From positions 1 to 34,701 of the forward strand of contig CAYWRO010000039.1 of the NCBI GenBank assembly GCA_964460345.1: DNA of 34,701 bases, given 5' to 3'. The first letter of the stretch is position 1, and the number at the start of each line of letters is the position of its first letter. The notes below the pieces were generated by a model that ran no database searches, had not been told where the DNA came from, and saw only the letters and a program-made list of their open reading frames with translations. This DNA comes from CAYWRO01 sp964460345 (GTDB lineage Bacteria; Planctomycetota; Phycisphaerae; Phycisphaerales; UBA1924). Made by a program: the position numbers and the translations under genes. This document shows positions 33,639 to 34,701 of the stretch, piece by piece.

Positions 33639-34701
33639 ATGTTCACCCGAGTCCTGATCGCAAACCGAGGTGAGATCGCCCTCCGCATCATCCGCGCCTG
33701 CCGCGAACTCGGCGTGGAATCCGTGTGCGTCTATTCCGAGGCGGATCGCGGCGCGCCGTGGCTGCGCCTGGCGGATGACACGATCTGCATCGGCCCCGGC
33801 CCGAGCAAAGAGTCGTATCTCAACATTTCGCGGATCATCAGCGCGGCGGAGATCGCGAACGTTGACGCCATCCACCCCGGATACGGCTTCCTGGCCGAGC
33901 GGTCCGACTTCGCCCAGGTCTGCCGTGACTGCAAGATTGAGTTCATCGGCCCCAGCCCTGAAGCAATGGCGAAGCTGGGAGACAAGGTGGCCTGCAAGCA
34001 GGCGGCCAAGGCGGCGAAGGTGCCGATCTTCCCCGGTTCTGACGGGGCGGTAGAGGAAGAGGAAGAGGCGGTCGCTGTCGCGGCAAAGATCGGCTACCCG
34101 GTGATCATCAAGGCCGCGGCGGGCGGTGGCGGACGCGGAATGCGGATCTGCCACAACGAGGCGACGCTCCGCTCCAACCTGAAGAACGCCGCCCAGGAAG
34201 CTCTGGCCGCCTTCGGCAACGGGGCAGTGTTCATCGAGAAGTTTCTCGAGCACGCGCGGCACATCGAGATCCAGGTTCTCGGCGACAAGCATGGCAACGC
34301 CATCCACCTCTTCGAGCGCGACTGCTCAATGCAGCGGCGCCACCAGAAGGTCGTCGAGGAAGCCCCCGCCCCCGGGCTGGAGCCGCGCAAACGCGACGGC
34401 GTGGCCACGGCCGCGGCGAGGCTGATCCGAAGCGCCGATTACGCCGGCGCGGCGACGGTCGAGTTTCTCATGGATGAGAAACAGAACTTCTACATGCTCG
34501 AAGTGAACACGCGCGTGCAGGTCGAGCACCCCGTAACGGAGATGATCACGGGGATCGACATCGTCAAGCAGACGATCAAGATCGCGGCAGGAGAGCCCCT
34601 GGCCATCCGCCAGCGTGATGTGAAGATCAATGGACACGCGATCGAGTGCCGCATCAATGCCGAGGATCCGGACCGGAACTTCATGCCCAGCGCGGGGCTG
34701 A
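33639..34701 (+). CDS. accC: AccC, biotin carboxylase (3' end missing)
   Basis: The first 354 codons of the biotin carboxylase subunit, cut by the window edge; the full enzyme is usually about 450 residues. It carboxylates the biotin on AccB using ATP and bicarbonate. Visible are the start MFTRVLIANRGEIALRIIRA, HPGYGFLAE, the ATP-grasp loop IIKAAAGGGGRGMR (Lys158), the catalytic region RRHQKVVEEAPAP and EVNTRVQVEHPVTEM with the metal and bicarbonate residues. It forms an operon with accB. Confidence 0.96.
   Translation, partial: MFTRVLIANRGEIALRIIRACRELGVESVCVYSEADRGAPWLRLADDTICIGPGPSKESYLNISRIISAAEIANVDAIHPGYGFLAERSDFAQVCRDCKIEFIGPSPEAMAKLGDKVACKQAAKAAKVPIFPGSDGAVEEEEEAVAVAAKIGYPVIIKAAAGGGGRGMRICHNEATLRSNLKNAAQEALAAFGNGAVFIEKFLEHARHIEIQVLGDKHGNAIHLFERDCSMQRRHQKVVEEAPAPGLEPRKRDGVATAAARLIRSADYAGAATVEFLMDEKQNFYMLEVNTRVQVEHPVTEMITGIDIVKQTIKIAAGEPLAIRQRDVKINGHAIECRINAEDPDRNFMPSAGL

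Overview
The window comes from a GC-rich bacterium, most likely a member of the Planctomycetota and probably near the Phycisphaerae. This is inferred from gene content, not from a marker gene. The clues are a secreted beta-helix protein with a planctomycete-style N-terminal module, an unusually large MoxR/DUF58/von Willebrand/ABC envelope cluster, a GxxExxY gene bounded by GCAGAGG-type repeats, and a SUF system that uses SufU. I saw no rRNA, tRNA, CRISPR array, transposase or phage gene.

Positions 1-10352 are read on the plus strand. First comes a SUF iron-sulfur cluster operon: sufB (5' end outside the window), sufC, sufD, sufS, sufU and a sufT/MIP18-type gene, followed by a small unnamed protein with an HDLMHY motif. 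A TPP riboswitch follows and leads into thiC, whose product itself carries a 4Fe-4S cluster. Then come two small membrane proteins and a Tpx-type thiol peroxidase that appears to have two starts, one giving a lipoprotein and one a cytosolic form.

Positions 10387-32834 are read on the minus strand. In transcription order they hold: a two-domain ABC permease; an NHL beta-propeller lipoprotein; a 1020-residue membrane protein with von Willebrand and amidotransferase-like regions; a MoxR ATPase; a GxxExxY protein; a DUF58 protein; a BatA-like von Willebrand membrane protein; an 804-residue membrane protein; an ABC ATPase; a double-length ABC-2 permease; and a 997-residue secreted protein. Then follow a DinB-family protein, the beta-helix protein and a DJ-1/PfpI protein. 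Four junctions overlap by 4-8 bp, so much of this block is probably co-transcribed. It looks like an envelope-maturation or export system in which MoxR and the von Willebrand proteins act with an ABC-2 exporter.

Positions 33062-34701 return to the plus strand with accB and the start of accC, the biotin carrier and biotin carboxylase of acetyl-CoA carboxylase. The most unusual item is the GxxExxY cassette wedged between moxR and its usual DUF58 partner. Its flanking inverted GCAGAGG repeats supply both the ribosome-binding site and the C-terminal codons of the gene.
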